A stretch of 64,000 nt of DNA from Hippea alviniae EP5-r. GTDB taxonomy: Bacteria; Campylobacterota_A; Desulfurellia; Desulfurellales; Hippeaceae. Below are positions 49,577 to 57,955 of this stretch, piece by piece. Location of the stretch: positions 558,001 to 622,000 of the forward strand of contig NZ_ATUV01000001.1 of NCBI RefSeq assembly GCF_000420385.1. The letters are read 5' to 3'. Both the position numbers and the translations under genes were made by a program. Positions within the stretch are counted from its first letter, which is position 1. Every line of letters starts with the position of its first letter. The notes under the pieces are model-generated. The model saw only the letters and a program-made list of their open reading frames with translations, did no database searches and was not told the DNA's origin.

Positions 49577-49884
49577 ACTACAGAACCTTCCTTTCTTACT
49601 ATTTTACCTGCAAAGTGCAATAGGAATAACTTTTTTTGTTCATCTACATATCGTGGGTCTTCTGCTTTTTTTGAGTATAAGGCTTCATCCGAGAAATCTA
49701 TACCGTTCTCATCGAGTATTTTCTCGATTAAAACAACATATTCAGCGATGCTTTCAAGCTCTTCTATTATGGCATAGTGTGGAGCTTTATCAAGAACAGT
49801 ATTTACGAACTCTTTTACATCTTCATAAGTTGTTTCACTTGTCTCTCCATAGCTTTCAAAAGGGTCAAAAATATTTTTTGCCAT
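49573..49884 (-). CDS. Unknown 103-residue acidic helical protein
   Basis: I do not recognise this protein. It is acidic, cysteine-free and helical by eye, with no signal or membrane segment. The core [29 protein letters not shown] is amphipathic. It overlaps dcd by 4 nt (ATGA), so the two are translationally coupled. A GGAGG ribosome site precedes its ATG. It may be a regulator or partner of nucleotide metabolism, but only context suggests this. Confidence 0.7.
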   Translation of the reverse strand: MAKNIFDPFESYGETSETTYEDVKEFVNTVLDKAPHYAIIEELESIAEYVVLIEKILDENGIDFSDEALYSKKAEDPRYVDEQKKLFLLHFAGKIVRKEGSVV

Positions 49885-50017
49885 TTTTTGCCTCCATAAA
49901 TTTGTTTCACATCTTGGAAATATTACTTATTTAATGTCTATTTTCAAGATTTTCTCTTGACTTTATTGTGCTTAGAGTGCAAATTATTAAAAGAGCCACA
50001 AGAGGAGGGGGGATAAA

Positions 50018-50653
50018 ATGGCAATAAACAGTATTAACGACATAAATTCTTATGTGGTAAATGAATTGTTTAAGGACAAAACAGATAAAAACGATTCCAC
50101 TTCAGTAATAAGCGGTCTTCAAACGCTGTCTGAGAAGTATGCAGAAATATCAGCTTTTGGCAAAAAACTCAACGAGATTTACACGACACTGTCTCAGTCA
50201 AATGCAGACAGCAGAGCCCTTGAAGGTGCAAGGGATGTTATTCTCTCGTTTGTAAATAGTAGTTCAACTGACCTTGACTGGATGGAGACGGTTAATAGGC
50301 TTGATACCCTAAAAAATAATAATGAGTTATTTGAAAATTTCTTTTCAACGGCAAATCTTGTAAAAGAGAAAACAGGAAGTCTATCAGCTTGGCTTACTGC
50401 CTTTAACGGTATTGCCCAGTATGGTTTTGAAGATGACTTTATCAATCAGACAAATACCATTCTGAATAGTGATAATAGTGAACTTGCTGCAGATACATTT
50501 GAAAAGTTTTTGAATACCTTAAATGATATTCTTTCATCTTCTCCGAACGAAGGGATAACCCGCCAAAGCTTATCAACCTTCTTTAGCGGGCTCTCTTCAG
50601 CAACGACGCTTGGTGATAAAAACGACTTTATCACCAATTTTAAAGCGGGGTGA
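50018..50653 (+). CDS. Unknown cysteine-free Asn/Ser-rich protein beside flagellar genes
   Basis: A 211-residue protein with no family I recognise. It has no cysteine, signal peptide or membrane helix, is rich in Asn, Ser, Asp and Leu, and is predicted mostly helical. Polar, cysteine-free, helical composition is typical of flagellin and other flagellar export substrates. It converges on fliS with only 2 nt between stops. A very strong ribosome site (GAGGAGGGGGG) precedes the ATG, suggesting high expression. A 9-bp inverted repeat (50612-50635) lies inside its 3' end. A link to flagella is inferred from composition and place. Confidence 0.72.
   Translation: MAINSINDINSYVVNELFKDKTDKNDSTSVISGLQTLSEKYAEISAFGKKLNEIYTTLSQSNADSRALEGARDVILSFVNSSSTDLDWMETVNRLDTLKNNNELFENFFSTANLVKEKTGSLSAWLTAFNGIAQYGFEDDFINQTNTILNSDNSELAADTFEKFLNTLNDILSSSPNEGITRQSLSTFFSGLSSATTLGDKNDFITNFKAG
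50612..50635 (+). other. Perfect 9-bp inverted repeat inside the 3' end of the unknown gene
   Basis: GGTGATAAA and TTTATCACC (loop 50621-50626) are followed on the plus strand by AATTTT. It looks like a terminator but lies 15-18 nt before the stop codon. On the minus strand no T-tract follows, so it is a poor fliS terminator. Confidence 0.5.
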
Positions 50654-50655
50654 TT

Positions 50656-51045
50656 TTACTCATCTTCGTTATTTCCCATAACCTGCGTTGTCCATATCTC
50701 ATGCATCTTTGCAAGGTATCTTACAACGGTTGAGAAATCTTCTTCGTCAAACTCATCCACAGCTTTTATCGCCTTCTCAAGCAGAAAGTTATAAAGGCCT
50801 GTTAAAAAGGCAACAGTCTCTTTATCCTGGGTTGTATCAAGAGAGTCCCTTAATGCAAGTAGAATCCCTATGACTCTGTTTAAATTGTCAACGAACTCTT
50901 CTTCTTTTTTGGATTTTGCAGCTTCGATAACATTTCTTGCAAACCCTAATGCACCTTCATACAGCATTGCTACAATTTGGAGTTTATCCACCGTTGTATT
51001 TATCATCATGTTTTTGTAAGTGTTATAAGCTTCATTTGCTGTCAT
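50656..51045 (-). CDS. fliS: Flagellar export chaperone FliS
   Basis: A 129-residue four-helix chaperone that keeps flagellin unfolded before export. It shows AYNTYKNMMINTTVDKLQIVAMLYEGAL at the N terminus and LYNFLLEKAIKAVDEFDEEDF later. It is the last gene of the fliD-flaG-fliS transcript and overlaps flaG by 4 nt. No terminator is clear after it. Confidence 0.95.
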   Translation of the reverse strand: MTANEAYNTYKNMMINTTVDKLQIVAMLYEGALGFARNVIEAAKSKKEEEFVDNLNRVIGILLALRDSLDTTQDKETVAFLTGLYNFLLEKAIKAVDEFDEEDFSTVVRYLAKMHEIWTTQVMGNNEDE

Positions 51046-51443
51046 TTTTCTACCTCCTTGCTATCAAATATAATTCCTACAATCTCAGATAATTTTTTCT
51101 GAAGGTTTACAACTTCTTGAGGTGGTATTTCTCTTATAACTTTTCCTGTTTTTTCGTCTATAACTTTAACGATGAGAGATTTTAAAGTATCATTGTAAAC
51201 AAATTTAACTTCTTTGTTTAATCGATTAACATTTTCATTTATCTTGTCTATGATTTTTTTAAGTTCCTTAGGCGATGGTAGTTTTTGAGCTTTTTTTGTT
51301 GTTTGGTTTTGTTGAATTTTTGTATTTATTTGCTCTATTTTTGTTTGCTGGCTTACGTGTTGAGTTGTTCTTTGCTGTTGTTTGTTAATGTTGCTTTGTA
51401 AGTTTGCTGTCTGGTCTGGAATTTTATTGATTCCCGCCGACAT
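51042..51443 (-). CDS. flaG: FlaG-family flagellar protein
   Basis: A 133-residue protein. The N-terminal half (about 1-60) is Gln/Thr/Lys rich and unstructured; the C-terminal half carries the FlaG domain with NRLNKEVKFVYNDTLKSLIVKV and GKVIREIPPQEVVNLQKKL. FlaG affects filament length in some bacteria (family knowledge). It lies between fliD and fliS, as is usual. Confidence 0.9.
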   Translation of the reverse strand: MSAGINKIPDQTANLQSNINKQQQRTTQHVSQQTKIEQINTKIQQNQTTKKAQKLPSPKELKKIIDKINENVNRLNKEVKFVYNDTLKSLIVKVIDEKTGKVIREIPPQEVVNLQKKLSEIVGIIFDSKEVEK

Positions 51444-51458
51444 TTTTGCCTCCTTGCC

Positions 51459-52832
51459 TTACTTTTTCTTTTCCATGCTATCAAAGATATTTTCCATATA
51501 GCTGCTTTGGTTTTTTAGCATTCCTATATACTCGTCCATTTGTGCAAATGTCAAAGTTAACATTGTTCTTTCTTGGTCTAATTGTTTTTGCATAGTCTCA
51601 ATTTGAGAATTTAGACTATCTATCTTATTTGATATATATTGCTTCTGTAATTCTATTGAGCCATTTGTACTTGTCATATTGTTTATTGTGTCATGCAAAA
51701 CACTTAAAACTCCGTCGTTTGCTCCTGTTGAAGTCTCAACCATCATTGCTTTTACATCTTTAAAGTCATCTCTTAAGGCGTCTAAGAACTTTGATGAATC
51801 AAATTCCATTGTTCCATCTTTCTTTAAATTTATTCCTATATCTACGAGAGATGTATATTTGGAATTGCTATTTCCATAGGAACCTATAAGTATATCACTC
51901 AATCTGTTTTCTATGCCTTCGATAGTGCTATTACAGAAAAATGCATCAGCAACATTGGTTTGATCGTCATAATTTGAATTGTCTTTTATGTATTTCATAA
52001 CATCGTTATAATCTTTCACAATATTTTGCATATCTGTAGTTAGTTTTGAGTAGTCTGTATTTATGTAAATGGAAAAGGAGCCTGTCTTTTTTAATTCTAC
52101 ACTTAATCCCGGGATGTAATCATTTAGCGTATTAGAGTGTGAAGTTACGGATATACCATCTATTGTTAAGTCAGCATCTGATGAGTCAACGGCTGGTGAT
52201 GTTCCACCGTTGCCATCGCCAAAGGTTAAGTTTGTATCGTTTTGAACTATTGTTAAATCGTTGTTAGTTCCTTCGGGCGTTTTAAGAACAACTTTGTATC
52301 CCGTTCCGTCAAATATCACACTCGCCTGAAGACCAGAACCGTTGTTATTTATAGCGTTTATGAATTCGTTTAGTGATGTTGGAGTAGAACTCAGAACATT
52401 GTTGTCTAAATCAATTGAATATTCCTTATCACCTATCTTGTAAACAAATTTACCACCCGTAGTTGTTATAGAATTATCAAGTGAACTAACATCTTCATTC
52501 GATACCCATGTTTGGCCTTGAGCTAAACTGTTAACAGTAATATTGTGAACTCCACTTGTTGGACTGCCTGTTATGTTAACTTCAGCCATGTCTTCATCGC
52601 TAACTGTTGCACTCTGAAGAGTGAAATCACTAATCATTTTATTTGCATCGGTCATTAGAGTAATCAGTTTATTCTCTAAGGTATCAAAGTTTTTCTCGTA
52701 TGTTTGATATTGAACCTTTTGAGCCTGAGCCATTAAGAGTGGTTGGCTGTCGGCTTTTACCAATTTATCTATAAGACCCTGTAGGTCCATTCCACTACCT
52801 AAACCTAAAACGGTAAAAGAGCCAAGGTCCAT
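51459..52832 (-). CDS. fliD: Flagellar filament cap protein FliD
   Basis: A 457-residue cap (hook-associated protein 2). The N-terminal coiled coil has GLGSGMDLQGLIDKLVKADSQ and KVQYQTYEKNFDTLENKL, the central D2/D3 domains are repeats of Asn/Ser/Thr-rich strands (about 90-300), and the C-terminal coil reads SQIETMQKQLDQERTMLTLTF. It is exported through the flagellar system and guides flagellin folding at the tip. A sigma28 promoter lies directly upstream. It heads fliD-flaG-fliS. Confidence 0.93.
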   Translation of the reverse strand: MDLGSFTVLGLGSGMDLQGLIDKLVKADSQPLLMAQAQKVQYQTYEKNFDTLENKLITLMTDANKMISDFTLQSATVSDEDMAEVNITGSPTSGVHNITVNSLAQGQTWVSNEDVSSLDNSITTTGGKFVYKIGDKEYSIDLDNNVLSSTPTSLNEFINAINNNGSGLQASVIFDGTGYKVVLKTPEGTNNDLTIVQNDTNLTFGDGNGGTSPAVDSSDADLTIDGISVTSHSNTLNDYIPGLSVELKKTGSFSIYINTDYSKLTTDMQNIVKDYNDVMKYIKDNSNYDDQTNVADAFFCNSTIEGIENRLSDILIGSYGNSNSKYTSLVDIGINLKKDGTMEFDSSKFLDALRDDFKDVKAMMVETSTGANDGVLSVLHDTINNMTSTNGSIELQKQYISNKIDSLNSQIETMQKQLDQERTMLTLTFAQMDEYIGMLKNQSSYMENIFDSMEKKK

Positions 52833-52860
52833 GGCTTACCTCCAATTTTTTCTATCTATA

Positions 52861-52887
52861 TTATCGGATTAAAAACAGAAAACTTTA
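52861..52887 (-). promoter_or_regulatory. Sigma28 (FliA) promoter for fliD-flaG-fliS
   Basis: Read on the minus strand, TAAAGTTT (52880-52887), an 11-nt spacer and TCCGATAA (52861-52868) match the FliA consensus TAAAGTTT-N11-GCCGATAA with one mismatch. It lies 29 nt before the fliD start and just after the flhB stop. Confidence 0.87.
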
Positions 52888-52888
52888 A

Positions 52889-53944
52889 TCAAGAAGCCCT
52901 TTTTAGTCTATAAACATACGCTAATATCTCTGCCACAGCCTTATAAAGCTCTTCGGGTATCTCTTTGTCTATATTTACCTTCATATACAGCTCTCTTGCA
53001 AGCTCTGGTTTTTCCACGATTGGTATATCGTTCTCTTTTGCTATCTGTTTGATTTTTTCAGCTATAAGATTGATGCCTTTTGCCACAACCTTTGGTGCAG
53101 TCATTGAGTTTGAATCGTATTTTAAAGCGACGGCATAATGTGTTGGATTTGTTATTACAACATCGGCTTTTTTTGCTTCTTCCATCATTCTCCTTCTTGC
53201 CATCTCCATCTGCATACTTCTTATTTTTTGCTTGACCTTGGGGTCACCTTCCATTTGCTTGTATTCGTCTTTTACTTCCTGTTTTGTCATCATTATGCTT
53301 TTTTCAAATGTGTATCTTTGAAACAGATAATCTAAAATTGCGACAAAAACTATAAAAATGAGTATGTATATCACTATTAAAAATGCGCTTTTAAGTAGTG
53401 TCAAGAATACGACATTGGTCGGCTGGCCGGATACTTCAAGCCACACGGGTATGTTATGCTTTATAAATATCCAGAGTATGTATGTCATTACGCCTGCTTT
53501 CAGAAGAGATTTTATTAGTTCTCCAAACGAACGCAAAGAGAAGAGATTTTTAAGCCCATTTACGGGATTTATCTTGTCGAATTTAATCTCAAGAACCTTT
53601 GGTGTAATGTGAAAACCCACCTGAATAACATTTACGAAGAAAGATATGATTATCATCACGATAAAGAAAGGTAAAAGTATCTTCAACATCAAGTCAAACG
53701 ATGTTTTAAAAAGAAAAAAGACGCTATCTAAGTTTATCTCAAAGTTTGAAGCAAGACTAAAAAAGTAAATGAGCGACTCTTTTAGGGATGTTGCAACTTT
53801 ATCGGCGTTAAAGTAAAAAAATATTATCGATGTTAGTATCAAAAACGCTGTGTTTAGTTCTATGGACTTGGCGACCCTACCTTCTTCTCGTGCTTCTTGT
53901 CTCCGTTTGGGGGTCGCAGGTTCGGTTTTTTCTTCGTCAGGCAT
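52889..53944 (-). CDS. flhB: Flagellar export switch protein FlhB
   Basis: A 351-residue inner-membrane protein with four helices (about 28-48, 86-108, 145-165, 178-205) and a cytoplasmic domain. The self-cleavage site NPTH is at residues 266-269 (TNPTHYAVALKYD), which is needed for the switch from rod/hook to filament export. A charged N terminus (EEKTEPATPKRRQEAREEG) is typical. It follows fliR by 1 nt and ends the export-gate operon. Confidence 0.97.
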   Translation of the reverse strand: MPDEEKTEPATPKRRQEAREEGRVAKSIELNTAFLILTSIIFFYFNADKVATSLKESLIYFFSLASNFEINLDSVFFLFKTSFDLMLKILLPFFIVMIIISFFVNVIQVGFHITPKVLEIKFDKINPVNGLKNLFSLRSFGELIKSLLKAGVMTYILWIFIKHNIPVWLEVSGQPTNVVFLTLLKSAFLIVIYILIFIVFVAILDYLFQRYTFEKSIMMTKQEVKDEYKQMEGDPKVKQKIRSMQMEMARRRMMEEAKKADVVITNPTHYAVALKYDSNSMTAPKVVAKGINLIAEKIKQIAKENDIPIVEKPELARELYMKVNIDKEIPEELYKAVAEILAYVYRLKRAS

Positions 53945-53945
53945 A

Positions 53946-54734
53946 CTATCCCACCTTTAAAATGGCATAAATGTATTTAAAAGCTTCATTGTAATAAGCC
54001 ACAATCGTGTTTGCTGCAAAAGTGAATGCAGCACCAAGCACTAAAAAACCAACAGCTATGTTCAACGGAAATGCCACAATCATTATGTTTATCTGTGGCA
54101 TTGTTCTGGCTATTAATCCAAATACGACTTGAGTAATGAATAGGGCAATTATAACTGGTGCAAGAACACTAAAGGCTACAGAAAACAGCATAGAGACAAG
54201 CTTGATAAAAATATTCATAACAGGCTCGTTAAGAGCAAAACTTCCTATGGGCATAACTTTAAAACTCAATACCATCGCTTTTATAAACTCGTAATGTCCA
54301 TCTACTGCTAAAAATACAAGTATGGCAAAAATGCTTTCAAACTCTGCGAGTATCGATATTTGAGTATTCTCTTCGGGACTTAAGACATTTGCTATAGAAA
54401 AACCCATATTATATCCGACAAGCTGAGCGCCGAGCTCTATTCCGCTCCAGATAAGATGTATAGTCAAAGCCAGCAGTGTAGCAAGCAGAATCTCTCTAAC
54501 CGTAATAGCAAAAAGTGAGAGTGCCGTCAGCTGGTGTATATTAATAAATGGCTCCACGACGGGAAATATAACAGCCGCAAAGACAAAACAAAACGCCATC
54601 TTTACCTGTGGTGGTATGGACATAGACGAGAAGACAGGAGCAAAAACTATTATCGCAGAAACCCTTAAAAGTATAAACAAAAATACAACAAAGTTCCCAT
54701 AAAACGAAGCTGTGTATGTTATGAGTTCGTTCAT
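53946..54734 (-). CDS. fliR: Flagellar export gate protein FliR
   Basis: The 262-residue core of the FliPQR export gate, with six to seven membrane helices. It shows RVSAIIVFAPVFSSMSIPPQVK and the YNMGFSIANVLSPEENTQISI and RTMPQINIMIVAFPLNIAVG segments typical of the family. The gap after fliQ is 2 nt. Confidence 0.95.
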   Translation of the reverse strand: MNELITYTASFYGNFVVFLFILLRVSAIIVFAPVFSSMSIPPQVKMAFCFVFAAVIFPVVEPFINIHQLTALSLFAITVREILLATLLALTIHLIWSGIELGAQLVGYNMGFSIANVLSPEENTQISILAEFESIFAILVFLAVDGHYEFIKAMVLSFKVMPIGSFALNEPVMNIFIKLVSMLFSVAFSVLAPVIIALFITQVVFGLIARTMPQINIMIVAFPLNIAVGFLVLGAAFTFAANTIVAYYNEAFKYIYAILKVG

Positions 54735-54736
54735 GT

Positions 54737-55006
54737 CTATTTAATTATTGCTGGTATGCTTGAGTATAGCTGAACAACATAGTTAACCATAAGCTTTGTC
54801 ATCCAAGGAGCCAAAAAGATTAAAGCCACCGCTGTTGCAATTATCTTTGGAATGAATGTTAATGTCATTTCTTGAATCTGCGTAACAGCTTGGAATATGC
54901 TGACTAATAAACCTGCTATAAGACTGACAATCAAAATAGGCATTGACAAAAGCATTGTTATCTTCATCGCTTCTTTGCCTATTGCAACAACCGTTGTTAT
55001 GTCCAT
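54737..55006 (-). CDS. fliQ: Flagellar export gate protein FliQ
   Basis: An 89-residue two-helix protein (about 15-38 and 52-75). Segments PILIVSLIAGLLVSIFQAVTQIQ and TLTFIPKIIATAVALI are diagnostic of FliQ. The gap to fliP is 3 nt. Confidence 0.95.
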   Translation of the reverse strand: MDITTVVAIGKEAMKITMLLSMPILIVSLIAGLLVSIFQAVTQIQEMTLTFIPKIIATAVALIFLAPWMTKLMVNYVVQLYSSIPAIIK

Positions 55007-55009
55007 CTT

Positions 55010-55756
55010 TTACCTCGCAAAGCTTTTAAATAGAGACATTACAACAAGATTCCACCCATCAGCCAGAACAAATATGAGCAGCTTAAAAGGTAAAGATATC
55101 ATAATCGGCGGCAACATCATCATTCCCATACTCATGAGTATGCTTGAGACTATCATATCTATGATAAGGAATGGAATGTATATCATGAACCCTATCTCAA
55201 AGGCTGTTTTCAGCTCACTTATTATAAATGCAGGTATAACGACACTCATTGATAAGTCCTGTGGATTTTTTGGGTTTGGCAGATGCCCGATTCTCAAAAA
55301 GAGAGCCAAATCTTTCTGCCTTGTCTGTTTAAGCATAAACTCCTTTAATGGTTTTGTTGCTTTGTAGTAAGCATCTTCAAGTGTTATCTCGTTCTTTTCA
55401 AGTGGCAGGTAGGCGTTGTAATAGATAGACTTTATCTGCGGTGTCATTATGAAAAATGTCAAAAAGAGTGCAATGCCTATAAGTATTTGATTCGGTGGCA
55501 TCTGCTGTGTTCCAAGAGCCTGTCTTAGTATTGCAAGGACGATAATAATCCTTGTAAAAGATGTCATCATAACAAGGATTGAAGGTGCAAGTGCGAGAAC
55601 TGTAAGCAGAATCAGTATTTTTATCGATTCTGCTATGGTTGTTGGATTGTTCGTTGCAGGAAGAGTTATATTTATTGAAGGTGCCACAACATCCGCCGCT
55701 AATGTTAAGGTTGGCAGAATAAGAAGTATGATAACAATTATGCTAATCTTTTTCAT
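55010..55756 (-). CDS. fliP: Flagellar export gate protein FliP
   Basis: A 248-residue membrane protein with a cleavable signal peptide (1-20) and four helices. Segments ILVMMTSFTRIIIVLAILRQA, FMIYIPFLIIDMIVSSILMSM and LPFKLLIFVLADGWNLV are the FliP signatures. It starts 14 nt inside fliO. Confidence 0.96.
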   Translation of the reverse strand: MKKISIIVIILLILPTLTLAADVVAPSINITLPATNNPTTIAESIKILILLTVLALAPSILVMMTSFTRIIIVLAILRQALGTQQMPPNQILIGIALFLTFFIMTPQIKSIYYNAYLPLEKNEITLEDAYYKATKPLKEFMLKQTRQKDLALFLRIGHLPNPKNPQDLSMSVVIPAFIISELKTAFEIGFMIYIPFLIIDMIVSSILMSMGMMMLPPIMISLPFKLLIFVLADGWNLVVMSLFKSFAR

Positions 55757-56060
55757 TTTTCAACTCTTTCAATAAATTTACATTTTCACCGACACCTATC
55801 AGAAACTCTCTTTTGTCTATTTCGACGATGGAGAGATAGTGCTTGTTATCTAAATACAGCCTGCTTTTCATCTTTATTCTTGAATTGGAAGCCCTGCTTA
55901 AAGAGTTTAATCTTTTTGTAAGGTAAAAAAAGACAAAGATAATACCCAAGACTAAAACGAGACTGCCAAATGCCTTAAGTGTATAACCAAAGTAATCCAC
56001 ATTAGTATCTGCAAAGGCTAAAGAAGGGATAAAAAAGAGAAAAAAAAGGATATATCTCAT
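55743..56060 (-). CDS. fliO: Flagellar biosynthesis protein FliO
   Basis: A 105-residue protein with a signal-like first helix (1-18), a second helix (about 30-48), and a cytoplasmic SpoA-like tail (about 65-100) with KSRLYLDNKHYLSIVEIDKREFLIGVG. FliO helps assemble FliP. It overlaps fliN by 4 nt and fliP by 14 nt. Confidence 0.87.
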   Translation of the reverse strand: MRYILFFLFFIPSLAFADTNVDYFGYTLKAFGSLVLVLGIIFVFFYLTKRLNSLSRASNSRIKMKSRLYLDNKHYLSIVEIDKREFLIGVGENVNLLKELKNEKD

Positions 56061-56335
56061 CTCACATTTAATTCCATTAAGTCTTCTTTTGAGTATATTG
56101 TGGTTATTCTTATTGCAAATCTGTTATCTAAAACGATTACCTCTCCTGTTCCGAGTGGTTTATCCTGAATGTTTATATTTATGTATTCACCTGCCATTTT
56201 GTTGGTTTCTATAATATCTCCTTCTTTCCACTTGAGAAGGTCTCTTACGGTTACCTTTGTGCTTGCAAGGTCGAATACAAGCTTTAACGGTATATCAAAA
56301 TATAACGCAAACCTCTCTTTAATCTCTTTGCTCAT
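56057..56335 (-). CDS. fliN: Flagellar switch protein FliN
   Basis: A 92-residue protein with one SpoA/FliN domain (about 15-90): IPLKLVFDLASTKVTVRDLL, GDIIETNKMAGEYININI and GTGEVIVLDNRFAIRIT. This is the short C-terminal type without an N-terminal extension. It forms the cytoplasmic C-ring. FliM and FliG are not in the window. Confidence 0.92.
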   Translation of the reverse strand: MSKEIKERFALYFDIPLKLVFDLASTKVTVRDLLKWKEGDIIETNKMAGEYININIQDKPLGTGEVIVLDNRFAIRITTIYSKEDLMELNVR

Positions 56336-56913
56336 TGTATTATGAATGTTAAGAAGTAAATTTTCCTAACAAGATTTCTATGCAAAGCCTGATTTATTGC
56401 ACTTATCAGTTCGTTTTTTAACTCTTCTTTTCCTGATACAGAGAGTAAATCATCTGATGTCTTAGATGAGATAATAGAGATAATCGTATCCCTTACGATA
56501 GCATCCTCAAGCGATATTCCCGTCTTTTCACCTTCTTTTTCTTCCTTTTTAGCTTCTCTTTTTGCTTCAAGAAGAACAAGTTTAATCTTTAGGTATCTAT
56601 CTCCGCCGACATCAGCGAGGTTTACAATGATTGGACCTATCTCGACAGGTGTCAAGTGAGACAAATTTGTGGTATCTCCATATGTTGGTTCTGGTGCTGG
56701 TTCTGGGGTTTCTTCTTGCTGAGTTTCTTGTTGTTGTGCATGTTCTGTTTTTGCCTTTTTTGGTGTCTCTTTCTTTCCACCAAATACGAACATTTTAACG
56801 GCAACGCCAGCTACTATTAATACTACAATGGCTATGACTATAATAAGAAGCTTGCCTTTACCCTTTTTCTTGCCACCTTCCTGCTCTTGGGTTTCTTCTT
56901 TATCCTTTGCCAT
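56332..56913 (-). CDS. fliL: Flagellar basal body-associated protein FliL
   Basis: A 193-residue single-pass membrane protein. It has a Lys-rich cytoplasmic N terminus, one helix (about 23-43), a Glu/Pro/Gln-rich linker and a periplasmic domain with SHLTPVEIGPIIVNLAD and LSVSGKEELKNELISAINQ. FliL supports the stator ring. It overlaps fliN by 4 nt and heads the flagellar export operon after a 46-nt gap from gpsA. Confidence 0.88.
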   Translation of the reverse strand: MAKDKEETQEQEGGKKKGKGKLLIIVIAIVVLIVAGVAVKMFVFGGKKETPKKAKTEHAQQQETQQEETPEPAPEPTYGDTTNLSHLTPVEIGPIIVNLADVGGDRYLKIKLVLLEAKREAKKEEKEGEKTGISLEDAIVRDTIISIISSKTSDDLLSVSGKEELKNELISAINQALHRNLVRKIYFLTFIIQ

Positions 56914-56959
56914 TTTTTAACTCCTTCTTTGGTTTATTATTAACTAACACAAAATTTAT

Positions 56960-57955
56960 CTAAAGTAAATAGTTTTCTTCTTTTAAAGGTCTGTTCATCA
57001 AGTCTCTTAATGCTTCTTTCGGGTTTTTATTCTCAAAAAGTATCTTGTAAATCTCACTTGTAATTGGCATCTCTATATCATTCCTTTGAGCAAACTCATA
57101 CACGGATTTTGTCGTATTGATGCCTTCTGGCACCATTTTCATTGAGTTTAGTATCTCTTCTTTGGATTTATTTTCGGCAAGCTCAAGCCCTACCCTTCTG
57201 TTTCTGCTTAAATTTCCCGTTGCAGTAAGCATAAGGTCTCCAATCCCTGCAAGGCCCATAAATGTCTCTCTTTTTGCGTCAAAAACCTTTCCAAAGCGCA
57301 TTATTTCGGCAAGCCCTCTTGTTATTAGGCTTGCTCTTGCATTGTGTCCAAGCTTCAGACCATCGCTTATTCCCGCTGCTATAGCCATAATGTTCTTCAG
57401 CGCACCGCAAATCTCAACTCCGACTATGTCATTAGAAGTATATACCCTGAATGTCTCACAACTAAAAGCCTTCTGGAAAAACTCAGCAGTTTCCTTCTTT
57501 TTTGATGCTACAACCGTTGCCGTTGGCAGACCTTTTGCCACTTCAAGTGCAAAATTCGGCCCACTTAATGCCGCAATCTTTTCTATCTTGAGAGTATTTT
57601 CTATTATCTGAGAAGGTCTGCAGAATGTCTCATTCTCCATGCCTTTGCTTAAAGATATTACAGGTGATAATATTTTTTCCTTAATCTGTTCAACTGTAGC
57701 TCTTAAATATTTAACAGGCACAACAAATACAATAAAATCCTTATCCCTAACCGTTTCGTTTATATCGCCTAAAGCTTCTATATTTTTTGGGAACTCAACA
57801 TTCGGAAGATATACAGGATTAACCCTTTTTCTCTTTATACTTTCTCTTATCTCTTCTTCCCTTACATAAAGGGAAACATTATGCCCATTTTTTGCAAGTA
57901 GAATCGATATAGCACTTCCCCAACTTCCTGCACCTACTACTCCAACTCTAAGCAT
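56960..57955 (-). CDS. gpsA: Glycerol-3-phosphate dehydrogenase [NAD(P)+]
   Basis: A 331-residue enzyme reducing dihydroxyacetone phosphate to sn-glycerol-3-phosphate, the phospholipid backbone. Segments GAGSWGSAISILLAKNGHNV (NAD(P) site), ALSGPNFALEVAKGLPTA, the substrate-binding GVEICGALKNIMAIAAG and MGLAGIGDLMLTATGNLSRN are all present. It overlaps coaX by 8 nt. Confidence 0.97.
   Translation of the reverse strand: MLRVGVVGAGSWGSAISILLAKNGHNVSLYVREEEIRESIKRKRVNPVYLPNVEFPKNIEALGDINETVRDKDFIVFVVPVKYLRATVEQIKEKILSPVISLSKGMENETFCRPSQIIENTLKIEKIAALSGPNFALEVAKGLPTATVVASKKKETAEFFQKAFSCETFRVYTSNDIVGVEICGALKNIMAIAAGISDGLKLGHNARASLITRGLAEIMRFGKVFDAKRETFMGLAGIGDLMLTATGNLSRNRRVGLELAENKSKEEILNSMKMVPEGINTTKSVYEFAQRNDIEMPITSEIYKILFENKNPKEALRDLMNRPLKEENYLL

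Noticed and set aside
49954-49990. Possible sigma54 or sigma70 promoter before the gene at 50018
   Set aside because: TTGACT has no fitting -10, and the TGTGC/GTGCA pair lacks the GG dinucleotide and correct spacing of a sigma54 site.
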